A stretch of DNA of 9,285 nt from UBA6220 sp937870835 (GCA_035421265.1 DAOLWP010000023.1:1-9285); one strand, 5' to 3'; shown: positions 1-6,304, counted from the stretch's first letter. The notes: a model not told the origin generated them from the letters alone. Program-made: numbers and translations.

Positions 1-177
1 GAGATTGGAACTTATCAGAATTCAACCAATTCTAATTCTCCTAATCCTCTCTTCTTATATAATTTTTCAGCCGGTTCATTTAAGCCGGGGTTAAGAATTG
101 CTGGTTCTGAGTGCTCTGGAGAAGGAGAGACAACAGGCGTCCCAATACCTTTACCGACCTGGCTTGAGGGGAGATAA
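1..177 (+). CDS. C-terminal fragment of an unidentified, possibly surface-exposed protein
   Basis: Frame 1 is open from the first base of the window and closes with two tandem TAA codons (175-177 and 178-180), giving 58 residues with no start inside the window. The residues are rich in Ser, Asn, Thr, Gly and Pro (for example TYQNSTNSNSPNP near the beginning and GVPIPLPTWLEGR at the end), a composition typical of exported or cell-surface proteins, and there is a single Cys. I do not recognise the family. The other two + frames hit stops early. A strong + strand intrinsic terminator lies 65 nt downstream, which supports a + strand gene ending here. One minus-strand frame is also open over part of this stretch, so the call is moderate. 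Confidence 0.5.
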   Translation, partial: EIGTYQNSTNSNSPNPLFLYNFSAGSFKPGLRIAGSECSGEGETTGVPIPLPTWLEGR

Positions 178-241
178 TAAAAGCGCTAAAGGGTTAAGGT
201 TTTAAGCAGAGATATATTTATAGACATAGATAGAAATGTTT

Positions 242-277
242 AATGTTTGGGGGCTTTGCCCCCAAACATTGTTTTTT
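242..277 (+). terminator. Strong intrinsic terminator of the upstream gene
   Basis: A perfect 13-bp stem (242-254 with 258-270, GC-rich core GGGGGC/GCCCCC) closes on a TTT loop and is followed, after one G, by six Ts at 272-277. The T tract is on the + strand side, so it terminates transcription entering from the gene ending at 177 and insulates the groESL promoter downstream. Confidence 0.93.
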
Positions 278-287
278 GCCTTAATGT

Positions 288-320
288 TTTTACTAATTCA
301 TTTTTGCCGAATTAGTAAAG
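288..320. other. Second hairpin in the pre-groES intergenic region
   Basis: An 11-bp perfect inverted repeat (289-299 pairing with 309-319, core TACTAATTC/GAATTAGTA), extended by one T-G wobble, encloses a 9-nt loop. No T run follows directly, so it is not a classical terminator. It could be a back-up terminator, a transcript-end stabiliser or an operator-like palindrome. It sits 18 nt after the T tract of the first terminator and about 80 nt before the groES promoter. The remainder of 178-401 shows nothing else I can interpret. Confidence 0.5.
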
Positions 321-401
321 CGCGAAACTTATTCGTTTTTTGGTTTGTTATTATAGAAATGGGGATTTTCAATAGTTATTAATAAAAATATCAATAAAAA
401 T

Positions 402-430
402 TTGACAAAAATTTTTCAATAGAGTAATAT
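402..430 (+). promoter_or_regulatory. Sigma-70-type promoter of groES-groEL
   Basis: A perfect -35 hexamer TTGACA (402-407) is separated by exactly 17 nt from TAATAT (425-430, 5 of 6 to TATAAT). Transcription would start around 436-438, inside the CIRCE-like operator, leaving a leader of about 110 nt before the groES ATG at 549. This is the best promoter in the window. Confidence 0.85.
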
Positions 431-431
431 A

Positions 432-458
432 TTATCAATTCAATAGCCAAAGTGCTAA
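432..458 (+). promoter_or_regulatory. Degenerate CIRCE operator (predicted HrcA site)
   Basis: The CIRCE consensus is TTAGCACTC-N9-GAGTGCTAA. Here the left arm at 432-440 reads TTATCAATT (6 of 9 to consensus), the spacer is exactly 9 nt (441-449), and the right arm at 450-458 reads AAGTGCTAA (8 of 9). The arms pair with each other at 7 of 9 positions. The element starts 2 nt after the -10 box and covers the predicted start site, which is where HrcA represses groESL in many bacteria. The left arm is clearly eroded, so binding strength is uncertain. The hrcA gene is not in this window. Confidence 0.7.
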
Positions 459-471
459 AATTATTAAAAGC

Positions 472-548
472 TAAAATTAAATAAAAAATATAAAATAAAT
501 AATAAAAAATAATAATAAAAAATAATAAAAATAATTTAATAAAAAAAT
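472..548 (+). promoter_or_regulatory. A/T-only 5' leader of groES
   Basis: From 472 up to the groES start codon there is not one G or C. The strand is strongly A-biased and consists of irregular AATAA/AAT units. There is no Shine-Dalgarno sequence. The leader is expected to be unstructured in RNA, which would favour direct 30S or S1-type loading. The unit repeats are imperfect and I do not call a microsatellite with a fixed period. Confidence 0.7.
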
Positions 549-839
549 ATGAACATTAAACCAATTTCAGACCACATTCTTATAGAGCCGATGAAGGCTG
601 AAGAAAAAACCAAAGGAGGAATTTTGCTTCCTCAAACAAGCGATAAGGAAAGGCAAGAACAGGGGACTGTTATAGCCGTTGGTTCAGGCAAAGTAACCGC
701 CTCGGGCAAAATAATTCCAATGGAAGTAAAAGTCGGCGATAAAGTTTTATTTACCAAATATGGACCTCAAGAGATAAAAATTGACAATAAAGAATATCTA
801 ATTGCTAGCCAAAGCGATATTTTGGCAATTATTGAATAA
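549..839 (+). CDS. groES: Co-chaperonin GroES (Hsp10)
   Basis: This 96-residue protein has the usual length of the family. GroES forms a heptameric lid that closes the cytoplasmic GroEL chamber during ATP-driven folding. The N-terminal beta strand matches the family (PISDHILIEP, residues 5-14). The mobile loop follows at about residues 16-33, with the GroEL-contacting hydrophobic tripeptide in GGILLP (23-28), then GTVIAVGSG (39-47) and the C-terminal VGDKVLFTKYG (62-72) and SDILAIIE (89-96). The ATG at 549 gives the canonical N terminus and is preceded by an A/T-only leader without a ribosome binding site. It lies 118 nt after the promoter -10 and 81 nt before groEL, with no terminator between, so the two genes should be co-transcribed under the CIRCE-like site. 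Confidence 0.97.
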   Translation: MNIKPISDHILIEPMKAEEKTKGGILLPQTSDKERQEQGTVIAVGSGKVTASGKIIPMEVKVGDKVLFTKYGPQEIKIDNKEYLIASQSDILAIIE

Positions 840-920
840 ATTAAAAACAAAAATATAAAATATATTAATAAATATATTTGAATAAATAAAAAATAAAATC
901 TAATAAACTAAATAAAACTT

Positions 921-2564
921 ATGGCAAAACAAATTTTTTATTCAGAAGAAGCGCGGGCAAAATTAAAAGCCGGCGTTGATAAATTGGCAGATGCCGTTAC
1001 GGTAACATTAGGACCAAAAGGCCGCAATGTAGTTTTGGAAGAAAGTTATGGGACTCCTACTATTACTAACGACGGAGTCACGATTGCCAAAGAAATTGAA
1101 TTAGAAGACAAAGTTGAAAATATTGGCGCGCAAATTGTAAAAGAAGTAGCTGAAAAAGCTAATGATGTGGCTGGCGACGGAACAACTACGGCTACCTTAT
1201 TGGCCCAAGCTTTAATTAAAGAAGGCTTAAAAAATGTGACGGCAGGCGCCAATCCCTTAGCATTAAGGCGTGGCTTAGAAAAAGGCGCGGCTGTGATAGT
1301 AGAAGAAATTAAAAAAATGGCTCAGCCTATTTCTACCGAAGAAGATTATGCCAGAGTGGCGACCATCTCAGCCGAAGACGAAGAACTCGGCAAATTAATT
1401 GCTAAAACAATTATTGAGGTTGGTAAAGACGGAGTAGTAACCATTGAAGAATCAAAAAGTTTAGGCATGGATAGGGAAATTGTTAAAGGTTTGCAATTTG
1501 AACAAGGTTATGTTTCCGCCTATATGGTTTCTGATGTTGAAAAAATGGAAGCAAAATTATCTGACCCCTATATTTTAATTACGGATAAAAAAATTACTTC
1601 TATTCAGGAAATTTTGCCGATTTTGGAAAAAATAATTCAAACCGGCGAAAAAGAAATTTTAATTATAGCCGAGGATGTTTCCGGAGATGCACTTACTACT
1701 TTAATTGTAAATAAATTAAGAGGCACTTTTAATGTGGTAGCAGTTAAAGCGCCGGGATATGGCGACAATAAAAAAGAAATTTTACAAGATATTGCTACAG
1801 TCACAGGAGGGCAATATATTGCTGAAGATTTGGGCTTAAAATTAGAAGATTTAGAGCTAGATGCTTTAGGCCGAGCGCGCAGCATTGTAGCAACAAAAGA
1901 CAAAACCATTATTGTGGAAGGCAAGGGCAAAAAAGAGGATATTGAAAAAAGAATTGCTCAAATTAGAAAACAAATTGAAGGAACTGATTCTGATTTTGAT
2001 AAAGAAAAGCTACAAGAGCGTTTAGCAAAATTAGCTGGCGGAGTAGCAGTTATTAAGGTTGGCGCGGCGACCGAAGTAGAACAAAAAGCAAGAAAACATA
2101 AAGTAGAAGATGCGTTAGCAGCTACTCGAGCGGCGATTGAAGAAGGGATTGTGCCGGGAGGCGGTGTTGCCTTATTACGTTGTCAAAAAGCTTTAGAAAA
2201 TTTAAAGTTAGAAGGTGAAGAAAAAGTAGCCATTGATATTTTAAGCCGAGCCATTGAATCGCCAATAAGAAAGATTGCGGAAAATGCCGGTAAAGATGGT
2301 TCCGTCATTGCGAATGAAGTTAAAAAAGAATCAGGCGCTTATGGATACAATGCTCAAACTGATAAATATGAGAAGAGTATGGTAGAAGCAGGCATTATTG
2401 ACCCAGCTAAAGTGGTGCGCTCCTGTGTGCAAAATGCTGTTTCTGCAGCAGCTATGCTTTTGACAACCGAATGCGTTGTAGTAGAAAAACCAGAAGAAAA
2501 ATGCACTTGCAATAGCCACAATGCCGCGGCCGATGGAATGGGCGGAATGGGTGGAATGTATTAA
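921..2564 (+). CDS. groEL: Chaperonin GroEL (Hsp60)
   Basis: This 547-residue, full-length type I chaperonin forms the double-heptamer ATPase chamber that folds cytoplasmic proteins with GroES. Visible nucleotide-site motifs are TLGPKGRNV (29-37), ITNDGVTIAKEIE with Asp51 (48-60) and DVAGDGTTTAT (82-92). The equatorial return segment EDALAATRAAIEEG is followed by the glycine-rich PGGGVALLR. The C terminus is the classic flexible GGM tail, ending GMGGMGGMY. Just before it is an unusual CTC..H segment (Cys528, Cys530, His533). The ATG at 921 gives the standard MAKQI start and has no Shine-Dalgarno sequence. The 81-nt groES-groEL spacer is AT-rich with only weak pairing potential. The stop overlaps the first copy of a 21-nt exact repeat seen again near the window end. 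Confidence 0.99.
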   Translation: MAKQIFYSEEARAKLKAGVDKLADAVTVTLGPKGRNVVLEESYGTPTITNDGVTIAKEIELEDKVENIGAQIVKEVAEKANDVAGDGTTTATLLAQALIKEGLKNVTAGANPLALRRGLEKGAAVIVEEIKKMAQPISTEEDYARVATISAEDEELGKLIAKTIIEVGKDGVVTIEESKSLGMDREIVKGLQFEQGYVSAYMVSDVEKMEAKLSDPYILITDKKITSIQEILPILEKIIQTGEKEILIIAEDVSGDALTTLIVNKLRGTFNVVAVKAPGYGDNKKEILQDIATVTGGQYIAEDLGLKLEDLELDALGRARSIVATKDKTIIVEGKGKKEDIEKRIAQIRKQIEGTDSDFDKEKLQERLAKLAGGVAVIKVGAATEVEQKARKHKVEDALAATRAAIEEGIVPGGGVALLRCQKALENLKLEGEEKVAIDILSRAIESPIRKIAENAGKDGSVIANEVKKESGAYGYNAQTDKYEKSMVEAGIIDPAKVVRSCVQNAVSAAAMLLTTECVVVEKPEEKCTCNSHNAAADGMGGMGGMY

Positions 2565-2581
2565 TAAATATTGATTTTGAG
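2561..2581 (+). repeat. 21-nt exact direct repeat, copy 1 (at groEL stop)
   Basis: The 21 bases at 2561-2581 (starting TTAATAAATATTG, ending TTTTGAG) recur identically at 9227-9247 in the same orientation. This copy overlaps the groEL stop codon and lies 57 nt before the sigma-factor start. A 21-base exact match is longer than expected by chance in 9 kb, even allowing for AT richness. Function unknown. Confidence 0.6.
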
Positions 2582-2595
2582 GGTTGATAATAAAT

Positions 2596-2624
2596 TTGCA
2601 TAGTCCAACAATAAGGAATATACT
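2596..2624 (+). promoter_or_regulatory. Possible promoter of the sigma-factor gene
   Basis: TATACT (2619-2624, 5 of 6 to the -10 consensus) is preceded at exactly 17 nt by TTGCAT (2596-2601, only 3 of 6 to the -35 consensus). Transcription would begin about 7 nt before the ATG at 2638, producing an almost leaderless message. A better -35-like TTGATA at 2584-2589 is too far from this -10. The weak -35 makes this uncertain, and read-through from groEL is an equally good source of transcript. Confidence 0.35.
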
Positions 2625-2637
2625 TGAATAATATAAA

Positions 2638-3201
2638 ATGCAGCATTTAACCGATGAACAATTAGTAATAAGATATTTGCAAGGCGAAAAGCAAGCTTTA
2701 GAAATTTTAGTTGCCCGCTATATGAAGCCGGTTTATAGTTTGGCGTATAGCTATGTTAACAATTCAGCTGATGCAGAAGATATTACCCAAGAAGTCTTTG
2801 TTAAATTTTGGAAAAATATCCATAAATTTGACCAAAAAAGAAAATTTAAGCCATGGATTTTTGAAATTGCTAAAAATACGGCCATAGATTTTACTCGCAA
2901 AAAGAAAACTATTCCTTTTTCACATTTTAATAATGAAGAGGGAGACAATATGCTTATAGAAACTTTGCGCGATAAAGCGCCTTTGCCATTAGATATTTAT
3001 GAACGCAAAGATACGTCCAATCAACTATTTTCAGCTATAAAAAAGCTATCAGTAAAATATCAAGAAGTAATATCTTTGCGAATAAAAGAAGAAATGACTT
3101 TTGAAGAGATTGCTAATTTATTAGGCGAATCGGTTAATACCATAAAAAGCCGTTACCGAAGAGGAATATTTGGCTTGCAAAAGTTATTGCCAAACGATTA
3201 A
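2638..3201 (+). CDS. ECF-type RNA polymerase sigma-70 family factor
   Basis: This 187-residue protein has the two-domain architecture of an extracytoplasmic-function sigma factor, which directs RNA polymerase to stress promoters. Region 2 spans about residues 20-90 with the core-binding segment DAEDITQEVFVKFW (45-58) and the -10-recognition segment around WIFEIAKNTAIDFTRKKK (73-90). A charged linker (about 91-126) leads to region 4 (about 127-182), whose helix-turn-helix reads TFEEIANLLGESVNTIKSRYRRG (154-176). There is no region 1 or 3. The gene starts 73 nt after groEL with no intervening terminator, so heat-shock read-through could raise its level; a weak promoter of its own may exist at 2596-2624. 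A strong terminator follows and separates it from the membrane-protein gene at 3337. Which ECF group it belongs to cannot be decided by eye. Confidence 0.93.
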   Translation: MQHLTDEQLVIRYLQGEKQALEILVARYMKPVYSLAYSYVNNSADAEDITQEVFVKFWKNIHKFDQKRKFKPWIFEIAKNTAIDFTRKKKTIPFSHFNNEEGDNMLIETLRDKAPLPLDIYERKDTSNQLFSAIKKLSVKYQEVISLRIKEEMTFEEIANLLGESVNTIKSRYRRGIFGLQKLLPND

Positions 3202-3213
3202 ATAAAATTTTAA

Positions 3214-3252
3214 ATTAATAAAAGAGGAGCGATTAGCCCCTCTTTTATTAAT
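3214..3252. terminator. Intrinsic terminator after the sigma-factor gene
   Basis: A 14-bp perfect stem pairs 3214-3227 with 3239-3252 (core AAAAGAGG/CCTCTTTT). Inside the loop, two further G-C pairs can form after one mismatch. The T-rich part lies within the 3' arm (3243-3249), and the A-rich 5' arm makes it potentially bidirectional. It closes the groES-groEL-sigma unit. Confidence 0.85.
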
Positions 3253-3336
3253 GATAGCGCCACCTTAATCCTTTCTTAAAATACTTGTAGAAACACAAAG
3301 AGCCAAAACCTATTTTTCTTTCGTAGTAATTATTAT

Positions 3337-3738
3337 ATGGCTAAAAAACATACTGAAATTGAACCGCCGGCCGACCTCTTTAACAAAATAATGCGCCGGC
3401 TTAATAAAGAAGAACAGCTTTTAATTTTGAAAAGGCGTGTTTTTGGGTTTTCGGTTGGTGTTTTAGCAGCTATGGGATTATCAGTTTATAGTTTTCATTT
3501 AATGCAAAATATTTTAGCGGTTTCTGGATTTAAAGCTTATTTTTCTCTTATATTTTCCGACACTCTTATTGTCTTAAATTATTGGCAGAGCTTTTTAACA
3601 AGTTTATTAGAATCTTTTCCCGCTATGGAAACTGCTGTTTTTTTAACCGCGATTGTCATATGGTCAGAATTATTTAAAAAATTATTAAAAGAAATTAAAA
3701 ATATAAAAAATTTAAAAATTAATTATGGACTTAAATAA
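3337..3738 (+). CDS. Small three-helix membrane protein, candidate anti-sigma factor
   Basis: This 133-residue protein has a charged cytoplasmic-looking N terminus (residues 1-34, with PPADLFNKIMRRL at 10-22). Three hydrophobic stretches follow: about 35-57 (FGFSVGVLAAMGLSVYSF), about 66-90, and about 98-115. The C terminus is Lys-rich (114-133), consistent with a cytoplasmic position. Small membrane proteins with a soluble Pro-X-X-Leu/Phe-rich N terminus commonly follow ECF sigma genes and act as anti-sigma factors. No zinc-binding HxxxCxxC motif is present, so it is not a ZAS-type anti-sigma factor. A terminator separates it from the sigma gene, which weakens the pairing. It overlaps the next gene by 14 nt and so begins the export operon. 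No convincing promoter is visible in 3253-3336; TAAAAT at 3277-3282 lacks a -35 box. Function is inferred only. Confidence 0.8.
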   Translation: MAKKHTEIEPPADLFNKIMRRLNKEEQLLILKRRVFGFSVGVLAAMGLSVYSFHLMQNILAVSGFKAYFSLIFSDTLIVLNYWQSFLTSLLESFPAMETAVFLTAIVIWSELFKKLLKEIKNIKNLKINYGLK

Positions 3739-4243
3739 ATTTTTTCAATCTAAGCAGTTTAACTATTTTATTTGGGGGCTTGTTGCTATCATATTGCTTT
3801 TAGTTGTTTTTAAGGTGGGCATGGATATTGGTTTTAAGAAAGCTAAGTTTTCTTGTGATTGGGGACAAAATTATTATCGCAATTTTGCTGGGCCAGCTAA
3901 AAGATTTCCAGATAACAATTTTATAAGGCATGATGATTTTATGGAAGCGCATGGGGTATACGGCCAAATTATTCAAATAAACGAATCAGAATCTGATTTA
4001 GTAATTAAAGATGCAGAGGGCGTGGAAAAAATAGTTTTGGTGCAAGACGATACAACTATTAAAAATTTTAATCAAACTATAAAATTATCTGATTTAAAAA
4101 TAGATGACAAGGTGGTGATTATTGGAGAACCTAATGGCGAGGGAAAAATTGAAGCTAAATTAATAAGAGTGTTGCCCTCCGTAGAAAATTCTATTAAATG
4201 GCCGGTTCCGAATATGAGAATGCCCCCCGAACCATTTCAATAA
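3725..4243 (+). CDS. Membrane-anchored protein with a DUF5666-like beta domain (first paralogue)
   Basis: This 172-residue protein has one N-terminal transmembrane helix (about 14-34, FIWGLVAIILLLVVF) and an extracytoplasmic remainder. After the helix comes an aromatic segment, CDWGQNYYRNFAGP (44-57). A compact beta domain follows at about 76-150, with a G-I-I opening (GQIIQI, 80-85), a T-I-K strand (111-113), the signature LSDLKIDDKVVIIGEPN (121-137) and a closing KIEAKLIRVLP. This pattern (dL-x-x-GD-x-V-x-x-x-G-x-x-x-x-DG-x-I-x-A) is that of the uncharacterised DUF5666 family. The C-terminal tail is Met/Pro-rich (PNMRMPPEPFQ). The start overlaps the preceding gene by 14 nt, and macA begins 14 nt after its stop. 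A related protein lies at the far end of the operon (8591-9109). Biochemical role unknown. Confidence 0.88.
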   Translation: MDLNKFFQSKQFNYFIWGLVAIILLLVVFKVGMDIGFKKAKFSCDWGQNYYRNFAGPAKRFPDNNFIRHDDFMEAHGVYGQIIQINESESDLVIKDAEGVEKIVLVQDDTTIKNFNQTIKLSDLKIDDKVVIIGEPNGEGKIEAKLIRVLPSVENSIKWPVPNMRMPPEPFQ

Positions 4244-4257
4244 TAATAAAAAATAAT

Positions 4258-6090
4258 ATGTGGAATATATTTAAAAAAATAGGCAATTTTATTTTGTCTC
4301 ATAAAATTGTTTCAATTATATTGATAATTGTAATTGTGGCGGGAAGCTGGTATGGCATTAAATCGTTTAATAAAAATCAAGATAGCGTTAAATATGTAGT
4401 GGCGCCAGTAGAAAAAGGAACTTTGGTGGTTTCTGTTTCTGGAACCGGTCAGGTCTTAAGCTCTAATGAAGTTACTTTAAGCGCTAAAACGAGTGGAGAA
4501 GTTACTTATCTTGGAGCTTCGGTGGGAGATGAGGTAATTAGCGGAAAATTACTTTTAACCATAGACACTGCCGATGCCCAGCAAGCTATTAAAGATGCTC
4601 AAGCCAGTTATGATTTAGCGGTTTTATCATTAAATAAATTAAAAGAGCCAATTGATGAGCTTACTTTAATGCAAGCCGAAGATGCCGTAATCTCAGCTCA
4701 AAACTCTAAAACCAATCTTGAATCTTCTTTAGCTAAAGCCTATGAAGATGGTTTTAATTCAGTATCAAATGCTTTTTTAGATTTACCCGATGTTATGTCA
4801 GGGCTATATGATGTAATTTATGGGAACGGTTACCATGACTACCAAGGCAACGCTGATTATTATGCGGCAGGAGAATCTGAGTATTCAGATAAGGCTAAAA
4901 TATATAAACAAGATGTTTTTGATAAATATGCAGTGGCTCGGTCTGCTTATAATGAAAATTTAGAAAATTATAAAAAAACTAATCGTTATTCTTCGGCCGA
5001 TGAAATAGAATTATTAATTAATGAAACTTATGAAACAAATAAAGCTATTTCCGACGCTATTAAAAGCGCTAATAATTTAATTCAATTTTATAAAGATTAT
5101 TTGGCTCAAAAAAGATTGACTCCCAACAATTTAGTTAATACGCATTTAACCTCGCTTAATAATTATACCTCTAAAACAAATTCTATCTTAAGCAATCTAT
5201 TATCAATTAAGCAAACTATTCAAAACAATAAGGATTCATTAAAGAATGCAGATAGGACTATTTTAGAAAAACAAATGTCTTTGGAAAAAACTAAAGCTGG
5301 TCCAACTGACCTTGAATTAAAATCTCAAGAATTAGCAGTTGAGCAAAAATATAATGCTCTTTTAACTGCTCAAGAAAATTTGAATAATTGTTATGTCCGA
5401 GCGCCTTTTTCTGGGACAGTGGCTAAAATCAATGTTACCAAAGGTAATTCTGTTTCTAATGGCGCAGCCCTAATTACTTTTATTTCTAAAGGCAAAATTA
5501 TTAATGTTTCTTTGAATGAGGTAGATATTTCAAAAGTTAAAATTGGCGATTCGGTTAATTTAACCTTTGACGCTCTTCCCGAGCTTACTTTAACGGGCAA
5601 AGTAGTGGAAGTTGATGCAGTTGGCACTGTTACTTCCGGGGTAGTAAATTATAATGTCAAAATTAGTTTTGATGATGAGACAGGCCAAGTTAAGCCGGGT
5701 ATGACTGCCTCTGCTTCTATTATTACTGAAGCTAAAACAGATGTTTTATTAGTGCCAAATTCAGCTGTTAAATCAGCTGGAGAATCTTATTATGTGGAAG
5801 TTCCTGAATTGCCAGTTGAGGAATCATTATTGAGCAATACTAAGGGAATTATTTTAACGGGTGGAATCCAAAAGAAAGCCATTGAGATAGGTTTAGCCAA
5901 TGATTTTTACACAGAAGTTATAAGCGGTTTAATAGAGAATGAACAAGTTATTTCAAGCACTATTAAAAATTCTTCAACTGCTAAATCGTCTACAGCGGCA
6001 GTCAGCTCATCTGCTTCTCAATCTGCAAAAACTAATAGCAATTCAGGTGGAAATATGATAATGCCCGGTTTGGGAGGACCGCCTAATTAA
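4258..6090 (+). CDS. macA: MacA/HlyD-type membrane fusion (adaptor) protein of an ABC exporter
   Basis: This 610-residue adaptor has a short cytoplasmic N terminus, one transmembrane helix (about 17-35) and a large extracytoplasmic part. A first lipoyl-like half (about 46-103, VEKGTLVVSVSGTGQV) leads into a helical hairpin region (about 104-380). The return half is NNCYVRAPFSGTVAKINVTKGN (377-398). A beta-barrel domain (about 411-490, ending VKPGMTASASI) and a membrane-proximal domain (about 495-568) follow, then a Ser/Thr-rich linker and the tail MPGLGGPPN. Family members usually have 350-450 residues; the excess lies mostly in the hairpin, with a Tyr-rich patch at 184-209. I chose the ATG at 4258, not an in-frame ATG at 4198, because the earlier start would overlap the upstream gene by 46 nt and add 20 residues unlike the family. 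Partner ATPase and permease genes follow directly. Confidence 0.93.
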   Translation: MWNIFKKIGNFILSHKIVSIILIIVIVAGSWYGIKSFNKNQDSVKYVVAPVEKGTLVVSVSGTGQVLSSNEVTLSAKTSGEVTYLGASVGDEVISGKLLLTIDTADAQQAIKDAQASYDLAVLSLNKLKEPIDELTLMQAEDAVISAQNSKTNLESSLAKAYEDGFNSVSNAFLDLPDVMSGLYDVIYGNGYHDYQGNADYYAAGESEYSDKAKIYKQDVFDKYAVARSAYNENLENYKKTNRYSSADEIELLINETYETNKAISDAIKSANNLIQFYKDYLAQKRLTPNNLVNTHLTSLNNYTSKTNSILSNLLSIKQTIQNNKDSLKNADRTILEKQMSLEKTKAGPTDLELKSQELAVEQKYNALLTAQENLNNCYVRAPFSGTVAKINVTKGNSVSNGAALITFISKGKIINVSLNEVDISKVKIGDSVNLTFDALPELTLTGKVVEVDAVGTVTSGVVNYNVKISFDDETGQVKPGMTASASIITEAKTDVLLVPNSAVKSAGESYYVEVPELPVEESLLSNTKGIILTGGIQKKAIEIGLANDFYTEVISGLIENEQVISSTIKNSSTAKSSTAAVSSSASQSAKTNSNSGGNMIMPGLGGPPN

Positions 6091-6094
6091 AAAT

Positions 6095-6149
6095 ATTTAT
6101 AGTTATGGTATTTATATGATTGAGCTTAAAAATATTACAAAAGATTATT
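6095..6149 (+). repeat. 55-bp direct repeat, left copy (probable assembly overlap)
   Basis: These 55 bases immediately before the N run are identical to 6250-6304 immediately after it. They include the end of the macA-ATPase spacer and the first 34 nt of the ATPase gene (ATG at 6116), so the gene appears to start twice. Most likely both are the same locus left unmerged by the scaffolder. Confidence 0.95.
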
Positions 6150-6249
6150 NNNNNNNNNNNNNNNNNNNNNNNNNNNNNNNNNNNNNNNNNNNNNNNNNNN
6201 NNNNNNNNNNNNNNNNNNNNNNNNNNNNNNNNNNNNNNNNNNNNNNNNN
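6150..6249. other. Assembly gap of exactly 100 Ns
   Basis: The run is exactly 100 N long, a conventional placeholder for a gap of unknown size. With identical 55-bp sequence on both sides, the simplest true sequence is contiguous, with the Ns and one copy removed. A real tandem duplication hidden in the gap cannot be excluded from the sequence alone. Confidence 0.97.
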
Positions 6250-6304
6250 ATTTATAGTTATGGTATTTATATGATTGAGCTTAAAAATATTACAAAAGAT
6301 TATT
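6250..6304 (+). repeat. 55-bp direct repeat, right copy (probable assembly overlap)
   Basis: This is the exact second copy of 6095-6149. It continues into the intact ATPase gene, so it is the copy attached to the functional reading frame. The repeat length matches the largest k-mer commonly used as default in some short-read assemblers, which fits two contigs that ended at the same graph node. Confidence 0.95.

Noticed and set aside
18..176. Minus-strand reading frame open across the window start
   Set aside because: It is open by sequence, but the + strand frame ends in tandem stops followed by a + oriented terminator with a T run, which fits better. Not fully excluded.
481..548. CRISPR array or fixed-period tandem repeat in the A/T-only leader
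   Set aside because: The units are irregular AAT/AATAA steps without constant repeat and unique spacers.
840..920. Inverted AT repeat in the groES-groEL spacer as a terminator or processing site
   Set aside because: The pairing is A-T only and short, with no T run following a GC-containing stem; such pairing is expected by chance in this composition.
1046..1930. Open frames on the minus strand inside groEL
   Set aside because: They lie wholly within a highly conserved coding gene and give low-complexity Ser/Thr/Val-rich products with no recognisable features.
3253..3336. Promoter for the export operon, including an ECF-type promoter recognised by the neighbouring sigma factor
   Set aside because: TAAAAT at 3277-3282 has no -35 at suitable spacing, and no GGAAC-like and CGTC-like pair with correct spacing was found. 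A promoter must exist if the upstream terminator is efficient, but I cannot place it.
4198..4257. Longer start for the macA-like gene at 4198
   Set aside because: It overlaps the preceding gene by 46 nt, adds 20 residues without family resemblance, and the ATG at 4258 sits just before the expected N-terminal membrane helix with the same AT-rich TATG context as neighbouring starts.
6116..6149. A second, truncated ATPase gene before the N run
   Set aside because: It is identical to the beginning of the intact gene at 6271 and is best explained as unmerged contig overlap, not as a pseudogene.
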